64,000 bases of DNA. It comes from BM003 sp963699835. GTDB lineage: Bacteria > Pseudomonadota > Gammaproteobacteria > Steroidobacterales > BM003. The stretch lies in contig CAVOVJ010000003.1 of assembly GCA_963699835.1 (NCBI GenBank), forward strand, positions 248,001 to 312,000. Reading direction: 5' to 3'. Positions within the stretch are counted from its first letter, which is position 1. Each line of letters opens with the position of its first letter. The translations under genes were made by a program, and so were the position numbers. Positions 17,001 through 26,190 of this stretch are shown piece by piece. A model generated the notes under the pieces. It made no database searches and was not told the DNA's origin. It was given only the letters and a program-made list of their open reading frames with translations.

Positions 17001-19679
17001 GAGCAGGCGCGCCTGCCGCGCCGGGTCGCCGATGCTGGAAAGACGTATTCGGCTGGCGGCAGCGCCGCCATCTGCGTCCGCAATGCGCGCGAACACAATC
17101 TCAAACATGTCGATGTCGATATCCCTCGCGATGCGTTTACCGTCATCACCGGCGTCAGTGGCAGCGGTAAGAGTACGGTCGCCTTCGATATTCTCTTTGC
17201 CGAAGGTCAGCGTCGTTATCTCGAATCCCTGAATGCCTACGCACGCCAGTTTGTGCAACCGGCGAGCCGCCCGGATGTCGATGCGATTACCGGTATCCCT
17301 CCGACCGTGGCCATCGAGCAACGGACCAGTCGCGGCGGACGCAAGAGCACTGTCGCAACACTGACCGAGATCTACCACTTTCTCCGCCTGATGTTCGTCA
17401 AGCTCGGTACGCAGTTCTGTCCCGACTGCGATATCCCGATCGAACCGCAGACGCGTGACCAGATCAGGGCGCAAATACTCAGAAAGTATCGTGGCGGCAC
17501 GGTGCGGGTTCTGGCGCCGCTGGTGGTGGCGCGCAAGGGCTACTATACCGACCTGGCGCGCTGGGCCGGGGCACGCGGCTATGCGGAGTTGCGCGTCGAT
17601 GGCGCGGCGGTGCCAGTACAACCGTGGCCGCGGCTCGACCGCTTCAAGGAACATGACATCGAATTGCCTGTTGGCGAGGTAGAGGTCACGCCCGCCAATG
17701 ACGCGCGGCTGGGTGCACTGCTGGATGCGGCGTTGCGGATTGGCAACGGCAACGTCCTGGTTTGTGCCGTGACCGGGCGCCGGAACAGCGACAGTCTGTT
17801 TTCGATAAACCGCTCCTGCCCGGGTTGCGACACCAGTTTTGCCGAGCCCGACCCGCGACTGTTTTCGTTCAACTCTCGCCACGGCTGGTGTCCGGCTTGT
17901 TTTGGCACCGGGTTGCAGCTGCAGGATTTCGATGCCGAACAAAGCGGCGAGGAGGCTATGTGGCTCGGCGAGGAGCCGGACACGGAATATGCCGTATGCA
18001 GCGTCTGTGACGGGGCCAGACTTAACCGCGAGGCACGCGCGATCCGCTATCAGGATGCCAGTATCACGGAGATCACCGCATTGTCGGTGGCACAAGCGGA
18101 GAGGCGTTTCGCGCGCCTTCGCCTGGCGGCCCGCGATCGCGATATTGCGCGGGACATCCTCGCCGAACTCAAGACCCGCCTGAAATTTCTCAACCAGGTC
18201 GGGCTGGGTTACCTGGGACTGGATCGGGCAGCACCGACATTGTCGGGTGGCGAAGCGCAGCGTATTCGACTTGCCGCGCAGCTCGGTTCGAATCTGCGCG
18301 GCGTCTGTTACATTCTCGACGAGCCGACGATCGGTCTTCATACGCGCGACAATCGCAGGCTGCTGGACGCGCTCGAACGGCTTGTGCGCAAGGGCAACAC
18401 CGTTGTGGTCGTGGAGCACGACGAGGATACGATCCGGCGCGCCCAGCATGTCATCGATCTCGGCCCAGGTGCGGGTGTGCGTGGCGGCGAGGTCGTTGCC
18501 GCCGGCACCATCGACGAGCTGCTGCGCGACCCGGCTTCAGTCACCGGCAGAATGATGGCAGCACCATTGCGGCATCCATTACGTGGCGAGAGGCGCGCGA
18601 CTGCTGTCGGTAGCGCGCAGGGTGGGCTCACAATCTCGGGTGCGTCACTGCACAATTTGGGCGACATCGATGCCGAGTTGCCGCTTGCCGCGCTCGTCTG
18701 CGTCACGGGTGTCAGTGGCAGTGGCAAGAGCACGCTCGTGCGCGACGTTCTGTACCGCAATGTCAGCGGACTTCTCGCGCGAAAGGCTAAACCGGGCAGG
18801 CAACCGAAACTTGTCGGATGCGAGGCAATCGACGGCTGGACAGCGTTCGGGCGTGTTCTCGAGGTGGATCAGACGCCGATCGGCAAGACTCCGCGTTCCT
18901 GTCCCGCCACGTACGTTGGAATCTGGGACGAGGTACGACGCCTGTTTGCGCAAACCGAGGAGGCGCGTTTGCGCGGTTATGCCCCGGGTCGTTTTTCATT
19001 CAACGTCGCGGGCGGCAGATGTTCGGCTTGCGAGGGGCAGGGCGTAAAACGCATCGAGATGAGTTTTCTGCCTGATGTACGCGTCGGCTGCGAGGTTTGC
19101 CGTGGTGCGCGTTTCGCTGCGGAAACCCTCGAGGTGGTATTTCGCGGCCGCAGTATTGGTGAGGTGCTCGCGATGAGCGTCGATGAGGCCGTGGATTTCT
19201 TCGCCGTGCATCCCAAGGTCAGCCACGCCTTGCAATTGATGAAGGATGTCGGCCTCGGCTACCTGACCCTGGGCCAGCCCAGCCCGACCTTGTCCGGAGG
19301 AGAGGCGCAGCGCATCAAGCTCGTGACCGAACTGGCCAAGGCGCGCCCTGAATTGCCGGGCCCGCAAGGTCCGCGGAGCAAGCCGTGTATTTACGTCCTC
19401 GACGAACCCACGGTAGGTCTGCATATGGCCGATGTGGAAAAGCTCATCAGTGTGTTGCATCGACTGGTGGACGCCGGTAACTCGGTCGTCGTGATCGAGC
19501 ACAACCTGGATGTCGTGGCGGAAGCCGACTGGCTGCTGGACCTGGGCCCGGAGGGCGGAGCGGGCGGCGGCCGGATCGTTGCTGCGGGCACGCCGGAGCA
19601 GGTGGCGAAAATCCGCTCTGGTTCGCACACGGCGAAGGCCCTGCGCACGTTTCTGCGGTCCCGGCGCAAAGCCGGGTAG
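14073..19679 (+). CDS. uvrA: double-length UvrA (tandem fused excinuclease subunit A)
   Basis: About 1868 residues, twice the usual UvrA length of about 940. Two complete UvrA-like halves lie in one frame. There are four Walker A loops GVSGSGKS[ST] (near 14169, 16018, 17151 and 18708) and four LSGGE signatures (near 15556, 16627, 18240 and 19291). Each half has its own CxxC zinc modules, for example CPACGGNGFEHVEMQFL and CSACEGQGVKRIEMSFL, and a region where canonical UvrA holds its UvrB-binding domain. Canonical UvrA works as a dimer in nucleotide excision repair; this form could be a covalent dimer. No ATG is near; GTG 14073 or TTG 14010 may start it. Long UvrA proteins are known in proteobacteria, but their role is less clear than that of ordinary UvrA. 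Confidence 0.9.
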   Translation: MSDNCISIRGAAQNNLRNLDIDLPLNELIVVTGVSGSGKSSLAFDTVYAEGQRRYVETFSPYARQFLDRMDKPRAERVDGIPPAIAIDQTNPVRTSRSTVGTMTELNDHIKLLFARAARLFCRECGAEVVRDDPQRIVRSLMRTAKTDDGRGARASVSFEVAIPGNFTEQEIRGYLAQQGFVRVERLTADRLQVVQDRLRLEKRNRERLLEAVEAALQHGSGRIEVTLLDPPLQSIRFSADLHCANCDIHYDDPLPNRFSFNSPLGACEECRGFGRSMDIDFRLVVPDGSLSLAEGAVRPWQSKSYRECQDDLMRFARLRKIPTDRPWSELDERERQWVLEGEGSWEDGKFYGVRRFFAWLETKSYKMHIRVLLSKYRAYNVCAACAGARLKTDSLLWRLGSRGDADNCVAPACRFRPNGVAIKPRRFSSLPGLNVHDVMCLPIERCRGFFAGLVLPAPTDEAVERLLTEIRIRLEYLEEVGVGYLTLDRQSRTLSGGEVQRINLTTALGTSLVNTLFVLDEPSIGLHPRDVERIIRILTRLRDAGNSLLVVEHDPQIMVAADKILDMGPGPGDRGGEIVFFGTSQALLESSESPTARFLRSERVVDRGGRSRVAIDSRTPRLQVTAAAENNLRDLDVEFPLHGLVCVTGVSGSGKSTLVQDVLYRAALERLGKPKDPSGTHGELRGMDHIGDVVLVDQSSIGKTTRSNPASFVGAFDAIRKAFAAEPLSRERGYTAGTFSFNTGDGRCPACGGNGFEHVEMQFLSDVYLRCADCNGRRYRPEVLDVTLVPPLDEAAAPPRRALSVADVLELTVAEAITYFRHDAEVMRGLEPLAAVGLDYLRLGQPVPTLSGGEAQRLKLAAHLSGGRGKTRRSAAALPTLFLFDEPTTGLHFDDISRLLKAFDQLLDDGHAIVVIEHNLDVIGAADWVIDLGPEGGEGGGALVFAGTVAELLECSESHTARALGAYRITQKKLAEQARLPRRVADAGKTYSAGGSAAICVRNAREHNLKHVDVDIPRDAFTVITGVSGSGKSTVAFDILFAEGQRRYLESLNAYARQFVQPASRPDVDAITGIPPTVAIEQRTSRGGRKSTVATLTEIYHFLRLMFVKLGTQFCPDCDIPIEPQTRDQIRAQILRKYRGGTVRVLAPLVVARKGYYTDLARWAGARGYAELRVDGAAVPVQPWPRLDRFKEHDIELPVGEVEVTPANDARLGALLDAALRIGNGNVLVCAVTGRRNSDSLFSINRSCPGCDTSFAEPDPRLFSFNSRHGWCPACFGTGLQLQDFDAEQSGEEAMWLGEEPDTEYAVCSVCDGARLNREARAIRYQDASITEITALSVAQAERRFARLRLAARDRDIARDILAELKTRLKFLNQVGLGYLGLDRAAPTLSGGEAQRIRLAAQLGSNLRGVCYILDEPTIGLHTRDNRRLLDALERLVRKGNTVVVVEHDEDTIRRAQHVIDLGPGAGVRGGEVVAAGTIDELLRDPASVTGRMMAAPLRHPLRGERRATAVGSAQGGLTISGASLHNLGDIDAELPLAALVCVTGVSGSGKSTLVRDVLYRNVSGLLARKAKPGRQPKLVGCEAIDGWTAFGRVLEVDQTPIGKTPRSCPATYVGIWDEVRRLFAQTEEARLRGYAPGRFSFNVAGGRCSACEGQGVKRIEMSFLPDVRVGCEVCRGARFAAETLEVVFRGRSIGEVLAMSVDEAVDFFAVHPKVSHALQLMKDVGLGYLTLGQPSPTLSGGEAQRIKLVTELAKARPELPGPQGPRSKPCIYVLDEPTVGLHMADVEKLISVLHRLVDAGNSVVVIEHNLDVVAEADWLLDLGPEGGAGGGRIVAAGTPEQVAKIRSGSHTAKALRTFLRSRRKAG

Positions 19680-19715
19680 CGCAGACTGCTGAGCTGGCTT
19701 GAGTGAATGTCCGGC

Positions 19716-20781
19716 CTAGTGCCCGGACAGTTGCAGCCGGCCGATGCGATCTCCGTGCAGCGTGCCAAGGTAGATGTAGCCGTCGTGCTCCTCCACCGAG
19801 GTAATCTCCTGGAGGTGGGTGCCATCGCGATCATGGTAGCTGGCGAGCACGTTCCCTTGTTCGTCGAGTTGCGCCACCAGTCCATACGCGACGGGTTTCG
19901 GTTTGAGCCACTCGGGCAGGCGTGAAGCGAGCCGTTTCGCCCACGGGTGCGGATGCATCCGGTCGATGCTCGTCAGCCGCGTGGTCGGCAGTGCCAGCCA
20001 GAACCGGCCATTGCGATTGGCCGAGATGCCGTCCGGGAATCCCGGCAGATTATCGATGAAAATATCGGCGCTGCCCGCCTTTTCACCGCGCAGCCACAGG
20101 CGCCGGATCCGGTACGCCCAGGTTTCATTCACGAGCACGAAGGACTCGTCCCGCGACAAGGCGACGCCGTTTGCGAAGTACAGGCCATCGAGTAACACAC
20201 GGGTCTCGCCGGTTGCCGGATAATAGGCCAGCAGGCGTCCGTGCGGCCGCATTTCGAGCAGATCGAGCATGTATTCGCCCTGAGCGAATTTACTGCTTGC
20301 ATCGCTGAAGTAGATCGTGCCATCGCTGCCGATATCGAGATCGTCGGTAAAGCCGAATGGAACGCCATCGGCGCCGGTCGTCAGCACGGCAATGTCGCCG
20401 CCCGGGCTGAGTGACAGCAGCCCGCGATATGCATCGGCAACGATCAGGTTGCCGGCCGCATCGAAGTGCAGACCGAGCGGCCGGCCACCGGTCTCCGCGA
20501 ATGTTTCGACCGTGCCATCGGCCAGGACCCGGATTACCTTGCCGTCCTGTGTGCCGCCGTAGGTTCGGCCATCGTCATCCACGGCAACGTCCTCCGGTCC
20601 GTAGACTTGCCCGAGCGCAATCAGATCGGCAGATTTGAGCGCAGTCATTCGCAGCGAAGACGCCGCCGAGGGGCGGCGCCGCAGGAGGCTGCCAGCCGGC
20701 CGGGTCGACGCGGCCTGGCAGCAGCGCCAATGCCGCTATCGCAGTGCCGGTTAGTATCGCAACGAGCAACAGCTTGCGCAT
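19716..20781 (-). CDS. SMP-30/strictosidine-synthase-like beta-propeller protein (one frameshift)
   Basis: Repaired length is 354 residues. The N-terminus is a hydrophobic signal anchor (MRKLLLVAILTGTAIAALAL) followed by VDPAGWQPPAAPPLGG, a lead-in typical of this family. The frame then shifts at about 20645-20648, where one extra base must be removed to read ND-ALKSADLIALGQVYGPEDVAV. The rest is a six-bladed propeller with repeats such as GPEDVAVDDDG, ADAYRGLLSLSPGG and GFPDGISANRNGRFW. The family includes gluconolactonase, SMP-30 and strictosidine synthase-like hydrolases; the substrate is unknown. The ATG has GGGGGA five bases upstream. It lies downstream of the octaheme cytochrome gene in the same direction, separated by a strong hairpin. 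Confidence 0.8.
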
Positions 20782-20800
20782 GCAATCCCCCAATGACAAA

Positions 20801-20828
20801 CCCGGGCGCGACAGTGGACGCGCCCGGG
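20801..20828 (-). terminator. hairpin between cytochrome and SMP-30 genes
   Basis: CCCGGGCGCG and CGCGCCCGGG form a perfect 10-bp stem around an 8-base loop. On the minus strand it is followed by TTTGTCATT, a weak T tract. It sits 31 bases after the octaheme cytochrome stop and just before the SMP-30 gene's ribosome site, so it may end or attenuate transcription, or protect the cytochrome message 3' end. Confidence 0.6.
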
Positions 20829-20858
20829 CCGATTGTAAACCAATGCAATCAGGCGGTT

Positions 20859-22311
20859 CTAGGGGGCGGCGGATGATTCCGTTGCGCCAGTGCCAGCATC
20901 GCTGAAGTGCTGCGCGAGTGGATCGCCCTGATAACCGAGTTCGACCCATTTCATCCGCCCATCCGGACCATGACAATCGAGACACTGCAGCGCCTCTTCC
21001 GCCGGCGCCACGCCGTGGTAGATGCCCATGTAGCGTTTCGTCTCCACCCAGGAATAATTGATGTTTTCGAGGCCATAGAATTCGTGCGCTGCTTCGCGCA
21101 CGGCCTTGTCGACGTTGCCGTCGGCATAGACTTCCTCGGTGTGAATCGGAAGCAGCCAGTCCTTGCCTTTCAATACCGGCATCATTGACTGGTGCACCTT
21201 GAAGCCGACGATGCGCGCATCGGGTCATCGCGAGTGCCCTCCGGCAGGACCATTTCGACAATGCCGTTCTCGTCCCGGCGCACGGTTTGCCCGCGAGCTG
21301 CAACCAGCTTTTGCCATTGAACCAGGCGTATTCGGGTTCTACGTCCGCTTCCAGTCGTCTCACGCTGTACGTGTATTTTCCCTTGTCCTCGGAGAACGAG
21401 ATATTGGACCAGTCACGGAACATGTCAGTAGGTTCGCTTTTTGCAAACTTCGGGATATGACAGGTGGTGCAGTAGACGCGGCTGGTGTGACCGTCAAGGG
21501 CAGCGACATTGTGCGGAGTGCTGCCGTGGCAGCTGCCCTCGCAGGACAGGCGTTCGTTCGGGCTGTCGCTTGCCGCAAGATCGACGCCACGGCCGACTAC
21601 CCGATGACCGTCACCGGCATGACAGTCGATGCACAGAAGGTCGGGTCCGCCATTGGCCTTCGCCGCCATGTGAACGTCGTGTTTGCGCGGCGGGTCCTTG
21701 AGAATATATTCGAGATCGCCGCGCTTGTAGTTCGGGCCGCCGCCGGAGGCCGAATGACAGCGCAGGCACATAGTACGGGTTGGCAGCGAAACACGCTGGC
21801 CTATTGCGTTCATACCTTCCTTGTTCTTCCACAGTATCGGCCGCCACTCCCAGCTGCCGTCGTCATTGGCATAAAGGTCGCGCCTGTAGCCCGAGTTGTG
21901 GCAGATCAGACAGTCGATATTCTCCAGTTGTTCGCGGCTCACTTCGCGAGCGGGCAGTTTGCCGAGACCGGCATGGCAGGTGGAGCATCCCTTGGCAAGC
22001 GTTTTGCCGTCCGCGTTTTCGACCTTGCCGATCCACTGTTTGCCGCTCGGGTTAGTGCAGAAATCGTTGATCATCGACAGCTTGCCGAGACCCTCGCCAT
22101 CGCTGTTGACGATGGCGGGTGTCTCACCGCGCCACTGGTAGTGCTGGCTATGGAAAAAGGCTTCCGCCTCCTCTTCGTGACATCGCAGGCAGGTGCTGGT
22201 GCCCTCGTACTCATCGAAGAACTTTGCGTGGCGCCACTGTTTCGTTTCAGCCTGCACAGCCGTGCTCATTGCGGCTGTTGCCAGGAATACTACGAGGAGA
22301 CGGAATGCCAT
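20859..22311 (-). CDS. octaheme c-type cytochrome, tetrathionate reductase family (two frameshifts)
   Basis: Repaired length is 484 residues. A signal peptide (AMSTAVQA cleavage) precedes eight heme-attachment motifs: CLRCH, CSTCH, CLICH, CLRCH, CIDCH, a CxxxCH variant (CEGSCH), CTTCH and CLDCH. The number and layout fit the octaheme tetrathionate reductase family, periplasmic multiheme enzymes that reduce sulfur or nitrogen compounds in vitro. One missing base near 21285-21291 and another near 21218-21222 split the frame; restoring them joins AGQTVRRDENGIVEM and DDPDARIVGFKVHQSMM. The ATG has AGGAG 8 bases upstream, overlapping the stop region of the DUF3373 gene, so they form an operon. The physiological substrate is unproven. 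Confidence 0.82.
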
Positions 22312-22321
22312 TTTTCTACTC

Positions 22322-24105
22322 CTAGAATCGTGCGTGGAAGCTCGCCATGACCTTGCTGGCGTCTTCGTAGACCGGGGTCGCGTGAATATTGAGATCGTCC
22401 ACGTCTTTCGGTGCGCCCAGCAGCCAGCCGGAGCCGGAGTAGTCATAGTCGTAATACATGTAGTCCAGCTTCACGATAAAGCGGTCGCGAATTCGATGGG
22501 TGAGATAAACCTCCCACACGTCGCCACGGGTGCTGGTCTTGGGCGCGAAGAAGTCGTCCTCGGCCAATGCGAAATTGAACCAGTACTTGGAACCGTGATT
22601 GAACTCGAGCCCGAGTTTCGTTACGCCGTTGGAGAAGTTGTAGCGGCCACCGAGGTAATACATGTGGCCGTCTTCGTCGTCAGGCGTGTCAAAAGGATCC
22701 GCGAACAATCCGCCGAACGGAGTCGTGACATCCTGCGGGTCGGATGCGCTGTAGTTCAGGCTAGCGAAATAGTCGAACGGTCCGTCGTGGCGCACGACCA
22801 CTACACCTGCGAGATTCATATCACCGATGTTGTCGGTCGGGGTGTAGCGGATTACCGCCGGCGCCGGTGAGCTCTGACCCGAGACCGGATCGAACGGGAT
22901 GACAACGGTGCCATTGAAGCCATCGGTAATGTCCTGGGCAGTTGCGGCGTTCAATTGTACGAACATCCGATCGGTGTCCCATACATCCCAGACGGCACCG
23001 ATGAACCAGGCATCGTCGAGCCGATTGTTCGAATCGAAATACTCGCTGCCGTTACCCCACTCCGACTCGTAACCGAGGCCGTAGCAGATACGGAAGGTCG
23101 AGATATCGCTGAGGTGATATCCCCAGGTGATACCGTCGAACTGATAATTGAACAACGAGCCGATCGGCGTACCGCCGCGCGGTTCGTCTTCGCGAAAGTT
23201 CAGCGGGACACCACCCGTTGAGGGTCTGCGGCCGACGAGAGATACATCGGCAGATCCGCGATATCGGTCCAGGTGAAATAGGCGCGCTCGACCCGCAGAA
23301 TATCCGAATTCGGCACGTTGGCCGTGGTGCCGTCCCAGTTGATCGACGTTGGCTGACCGTTGAATACCTGCACGCCGGTTGAGTCGCCCCAGACCTTGTA
23401 CATGGACAGGCGGCCATCGAACACAACGTCTTCGGCCACATCGGCCTGGGTGCGGAATCGCAAGCGGCTCGTGTAGACGATGTCATTGTCGTGATCATAA
23501 CCCTCGACGAAGCTGTCCTGCTGCGCGGCCAGCAACTGCAGCAGCTGGTTGGCCATGTCCGGGTTCTGCTCCATCAGCCCGCCGACCTGTTGCTGGATAA
23601 AGTCGAAACTGACAACGTTGTTGAGATAGTAGAGATAATCGTCGTAGTTGTTTTCGATATACGAGTCGACATCGCTCAGGTCGGGCGTTTGCGGCGGTGC
23701 TCCGGTCTCGCCGAAGTAAAACAAAGTGTTGACCAGGTCTTTTTGCACGTTGATGCCGTCGATCCGGTCGATCATCGAGCCCTGGATCGAGTGCACCTGG
23801 GTGCGGAAATCGCCACTGAACCTTACCTTGTCGAGTACCGCATGGCGCTCGGCGACCATCATCCGGTCGTCCATGTCTTCCATGTCCTCGGTTAGTACAG
23901 TGGTTTCCTCGCGCAGGTCCTCATCTTCCTTCTGCATGGCTTCGAGGCGTTGCATCAGCACGGCCATTTGCGCCTGCATGGCCTCGACCTGCTGAGTCAG
24001 TTCCTCCACGCTCAATTCTCCGGAGTCCGCCCACGCAGCCGGCGGTGGTGCACCCAAAATCACCGCCAGCGCTGCGACCGCGGTAAAGATGCTTTTGCGT
24101 AACAT
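22322..24105 (-). CDS. DUF3373-type outer-membrane porin (one frameshift)
   Basis: Repaired length is 594 residues. A signal peptide (cleavage near PPAAWA) is followed by a coiled coil at about residues 30-80 (EELTQQVEAMQAQMAVLMQR) and then a long beta-strand-rich barrel ending in aromatic residues (SFHARF). The central block GRRPSTGGVPLNFREDEP is a recognisable DUF3373 feature. It is reached only by adding one missing base near 23241. DUF3373 proteins are predicted porins often encoded beside multiheme cytochromes, so a role as an outer-membrane conduit or cytochrome scaffold is plausible here. The ATG at 24105 follows GGGGGC. The gene lies 13 bases after the monoheme cytochrome gene and 10 before the octaheme cytochrome gene. 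Confidence 0.75.
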
Positions 24106-24118
24106 GACTGCCCCCTTG

Positions 24119-24472
24119 TCAACCACAGGTCATCGGGTTTTCGGAATCGGCGGCGTGCTCTACAGCGAATTTCTTGATCGCCTCCAGTTCCTCGGGTGAG
24201 ATGGTTTCGGTTACCGGACGATTGCCGCTGGCCGCATCCATGATGTCTTTGTGGGTGCGCTCGAACTTGCGGTCGAAAAAGCGTGTCCACTGGTCCTGGA
24301 TCAGGGTCATCGGTGTGTATTCACCGTCCGGCGACCCTTTGTCGTGACAACTCTTGCAGTTGTCCTTGAACAGGGCCTGGCCATCCATATCTGCGGCTTG
24401 TGCGGCACCAATAAAACTCATGGCGACCGCGCAGGCCAATGCGCCCGCTAGCGCTCTGTGTCTCGCAGCCAC
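24119..24472 (-). CDS. small periplasmic monoheme cytochrome c
   Basis: 117 residues with a signal peptide ending IGAAQA and a single heme motif CKSCH about 10 residues into the mature protein. A Met-containing downstream region (YTPMTLIQ) could supply the axial ligand. A lone Cys lies two residues from the C-terminus (NPMTCG). The GTG at 24472 is well supported by AAGGAGGT eight bases upstream. It is the promoter-proximal gene of the cytochrome, porin, octaheme cytochrome operon and would be the soluble electron carrier for it. Confidence 0.85.
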   Translation of the reverse strand: MAARHRALAGALACAVAMSFIGAAQAADMDGQALFKDNCKSCHDKGSPDGEYTPMTLIQDQWTRFFDRKFERTHKDIMDAASGNRPVTETISPEELEAIKKFAVEHAADSENPMTCG

Positions 24473-24772
24473 GGCGTTACCTCCTTGCAAAAAAGGTGTT
24501 TGGGGTTGGTAGGAAAAATGGCGGAGCATCGTGACGCCGGTGTCCGATGACCCGGCCGGGTTCAGAATTCCTGCGATCGAGGAAACCCACGAAACTCCCC
24601 TGTTACTCGGTTTCCGCTGCGCTCTTGGTTCGCGCTTTGCGTTCTGTTTCAGAGGGTAGGTAATGGGCGCGTTACAACAATTCGCAGTGTTCCCGCGAGG
24701 CTCGTGAATTGTGCCTAGGCGGGTTTCGCGATAGCGAAGAAAAACGCGATTGAGTTTCGGCCGGACCGAAAC
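24473..24772. other. intergenic region upstream of the cytochrome operon
   Basis: No gene is seen. The stretch must hold the promoter of the cytochrome operon, but I cannot pick a convincing -35/-10 pair. A 7-bp stem GTTTCGG/CCGAAAC (24754-24772) lies next to the alkB terminator and may belong to it. Confidence 0.5.
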
Positions 24773-24795
24773 AAAAACCCTATCATCAGATAGGG
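24773..24795 (-). terminator. Rho-independent terminator after alkB
   Basis: On the minus strand CCCTATC-TGAT-GATAGGG forms a perfect 7-bp stem followed by five T. It lies about 60 bases beyond the alkB stop and separates that transcript from the cytochrome operon, which runs in the same direction. Confidence 0.85.
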
Positions 24796-24854
24796 CTTAA
24801 TTAGAAAATCCTTATTTTATTCGTGCAGCCATAGCCGCCGATTCGGCTCTGAAT

Positions 24855-26049
24855 TCATGCGGCCATGGCCGGGTGGCGCGGCTGGTGGTAGCGCGCCATG
24901 ACCTGTTCGCGCATATCGGGGTCGATATTCACCCTGGTCATGTCGCCGTCCACCAGCGCGATAACCTTCGGGTCCATGACTTTGCGCCAGGCCCACGGCA
25001 CCAGGGCAAGCGTCCACATGCCGAAATAACCGTTTGGAAGCGCGGGCACATCGTCGAAGTTGCGTAGCGACTGGTAGCGCCGGGCCGCCCAGGCATGGTG
25101 GTCAGAGTGACGCTCGAGATGAAACAGAATTACGTTGGAAAAGACGTGATTTGCATTCCACGAGTGGTGCGGCTTGCAGCGCTCGTAGCGGCCATTCGTT
25201 CTCTTCTCGCGCAGTAGCCCGTAATGCTCGACATAGTTCGCGCTCGTCAGCTGCCACCAGGCATACAAGGTCTGAATCGCGAGGAACGGCACAGTGATCC
25301 AGCCGAATGCGGCGATAAGGCTGCCATACAGCACGGTCGTCAATGCATAGGATTGGAGGATTTCATTATGGACGGACCACGCCTTTTTACCTTTGCGCTG
25401 GAGACGCTGGGTCTCGAGTTTCCAGCCGCGGCGGATGCCGCCTGGCATTTCGCGTCGGGCAAACTTGTATATGGATTCGCCAAAACGCGAACTCGCGGTG
25501 TCCCCGGTGTTGCGACCGCGCCGTGGTGCCCGAGCGTGTGTTCAAGAGTGAAGTGACCGTAGGCCGGCACCGCCAGAACGATCTTTGCCAGAAACCGCTC
25601 GAGGTCAGTGGACTTGTGTCCGAGTTCGTGGCCGGTGTTGATCGCGAGTCCGCTCGTCAGGCCCGACGGTCAGCGCGAGGGCAATGAAACCGCCGATGCC
25701 GATCGGTTGGCTGGCGACGTACCAGGCACCGCCAATCAGCGCGATGAAATGCATCGGTACGGTGAGGTAGGTCAATACTCGGTAGTAGCGGTCATCCTCC
25801 AGCTGCGGCACGAGTTCCTCCGGCGGATTGCTTTCGTCCTGTCCGAACATAAAGTCCAGTACCGGTACGACGATATAGACCAGCGCCAGCGGCAGCCACA
25901 ATCCCCAGTCGGAACCGGTCTTAGACTGCGACGTACATGCCAACGAACGGCAGCAGCGGGTAGGCCGGCGAGAGCAGCCACAAGTAGCGTTTGCGGTCTG
26001 TGTAGCTGATTCGCCCCTTCTCGGGATGATCCAGAACATAAGTTTTCAT
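24855..26049 (-). CDS. alkB: alkane 1-monooxygenase AlkB (three frameshifts)
   Basis: Repaired length is 397 residues, normal for the family. AlkB is a membrane di-iron enzyme that hydroxylates the terminal carbon of alkanes using rubredoxin-supplied electrons. All diagnostic elements are present: HELGHKSTDLERF, EHTLGHH, LERHSDHHA and the AlkB signature NYVEHYGL, with hydrophobic membrane segments before and between them. The frame is broken by an extra base near 25921-25923, an extra base near 25660-25663, and a missing base in the CCCC run at 25502-25505. It is divergent from an AraC-type regulator. No rubredoxin is encoded nearby. The ATG has only a weak GAGGG ribosome site. Confidence 0.88.
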
Positions 26050-26120
26050 GCTGCAGCGTCCCTCTCGGCACCGGCTTGTTGATGCGGTCAGTATGACATC
26101 AAGCGCGCCAGGGTGGAGCG

Positions 26121-26149
26121 TTAAAATGACAGTCGAATTGTCATATAAT
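26121..26149 (+). promoter_or_regulatory. sigma70 promoter with inverted-repeat operator
   Basis: TTAAAA (26121-26126), a 17-base spacer and TATAAT (26144-26149) form a promoter toward the AraC-type gene. The inverted repeat ATGACA-7-TGTCAT (26126-26144) fills the spacer exactly, so a dimeric protein bound there would block polymerase. It also lies in the control region of divergent alkB, for which no good constitutive promoter is visible. Confidence 0.6.
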
Positions 26150-26190
26150 GCCAATCCGTCGAAGTTTCGTCAGTATATTGCAGCGCAATA

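Noticed and set aside
14073..19679. Giant UvrA as an assembly duplication
   Set aside because: The two halves are clearly diverged in sequence and zinc-module spacing and join smoothly in one frame.
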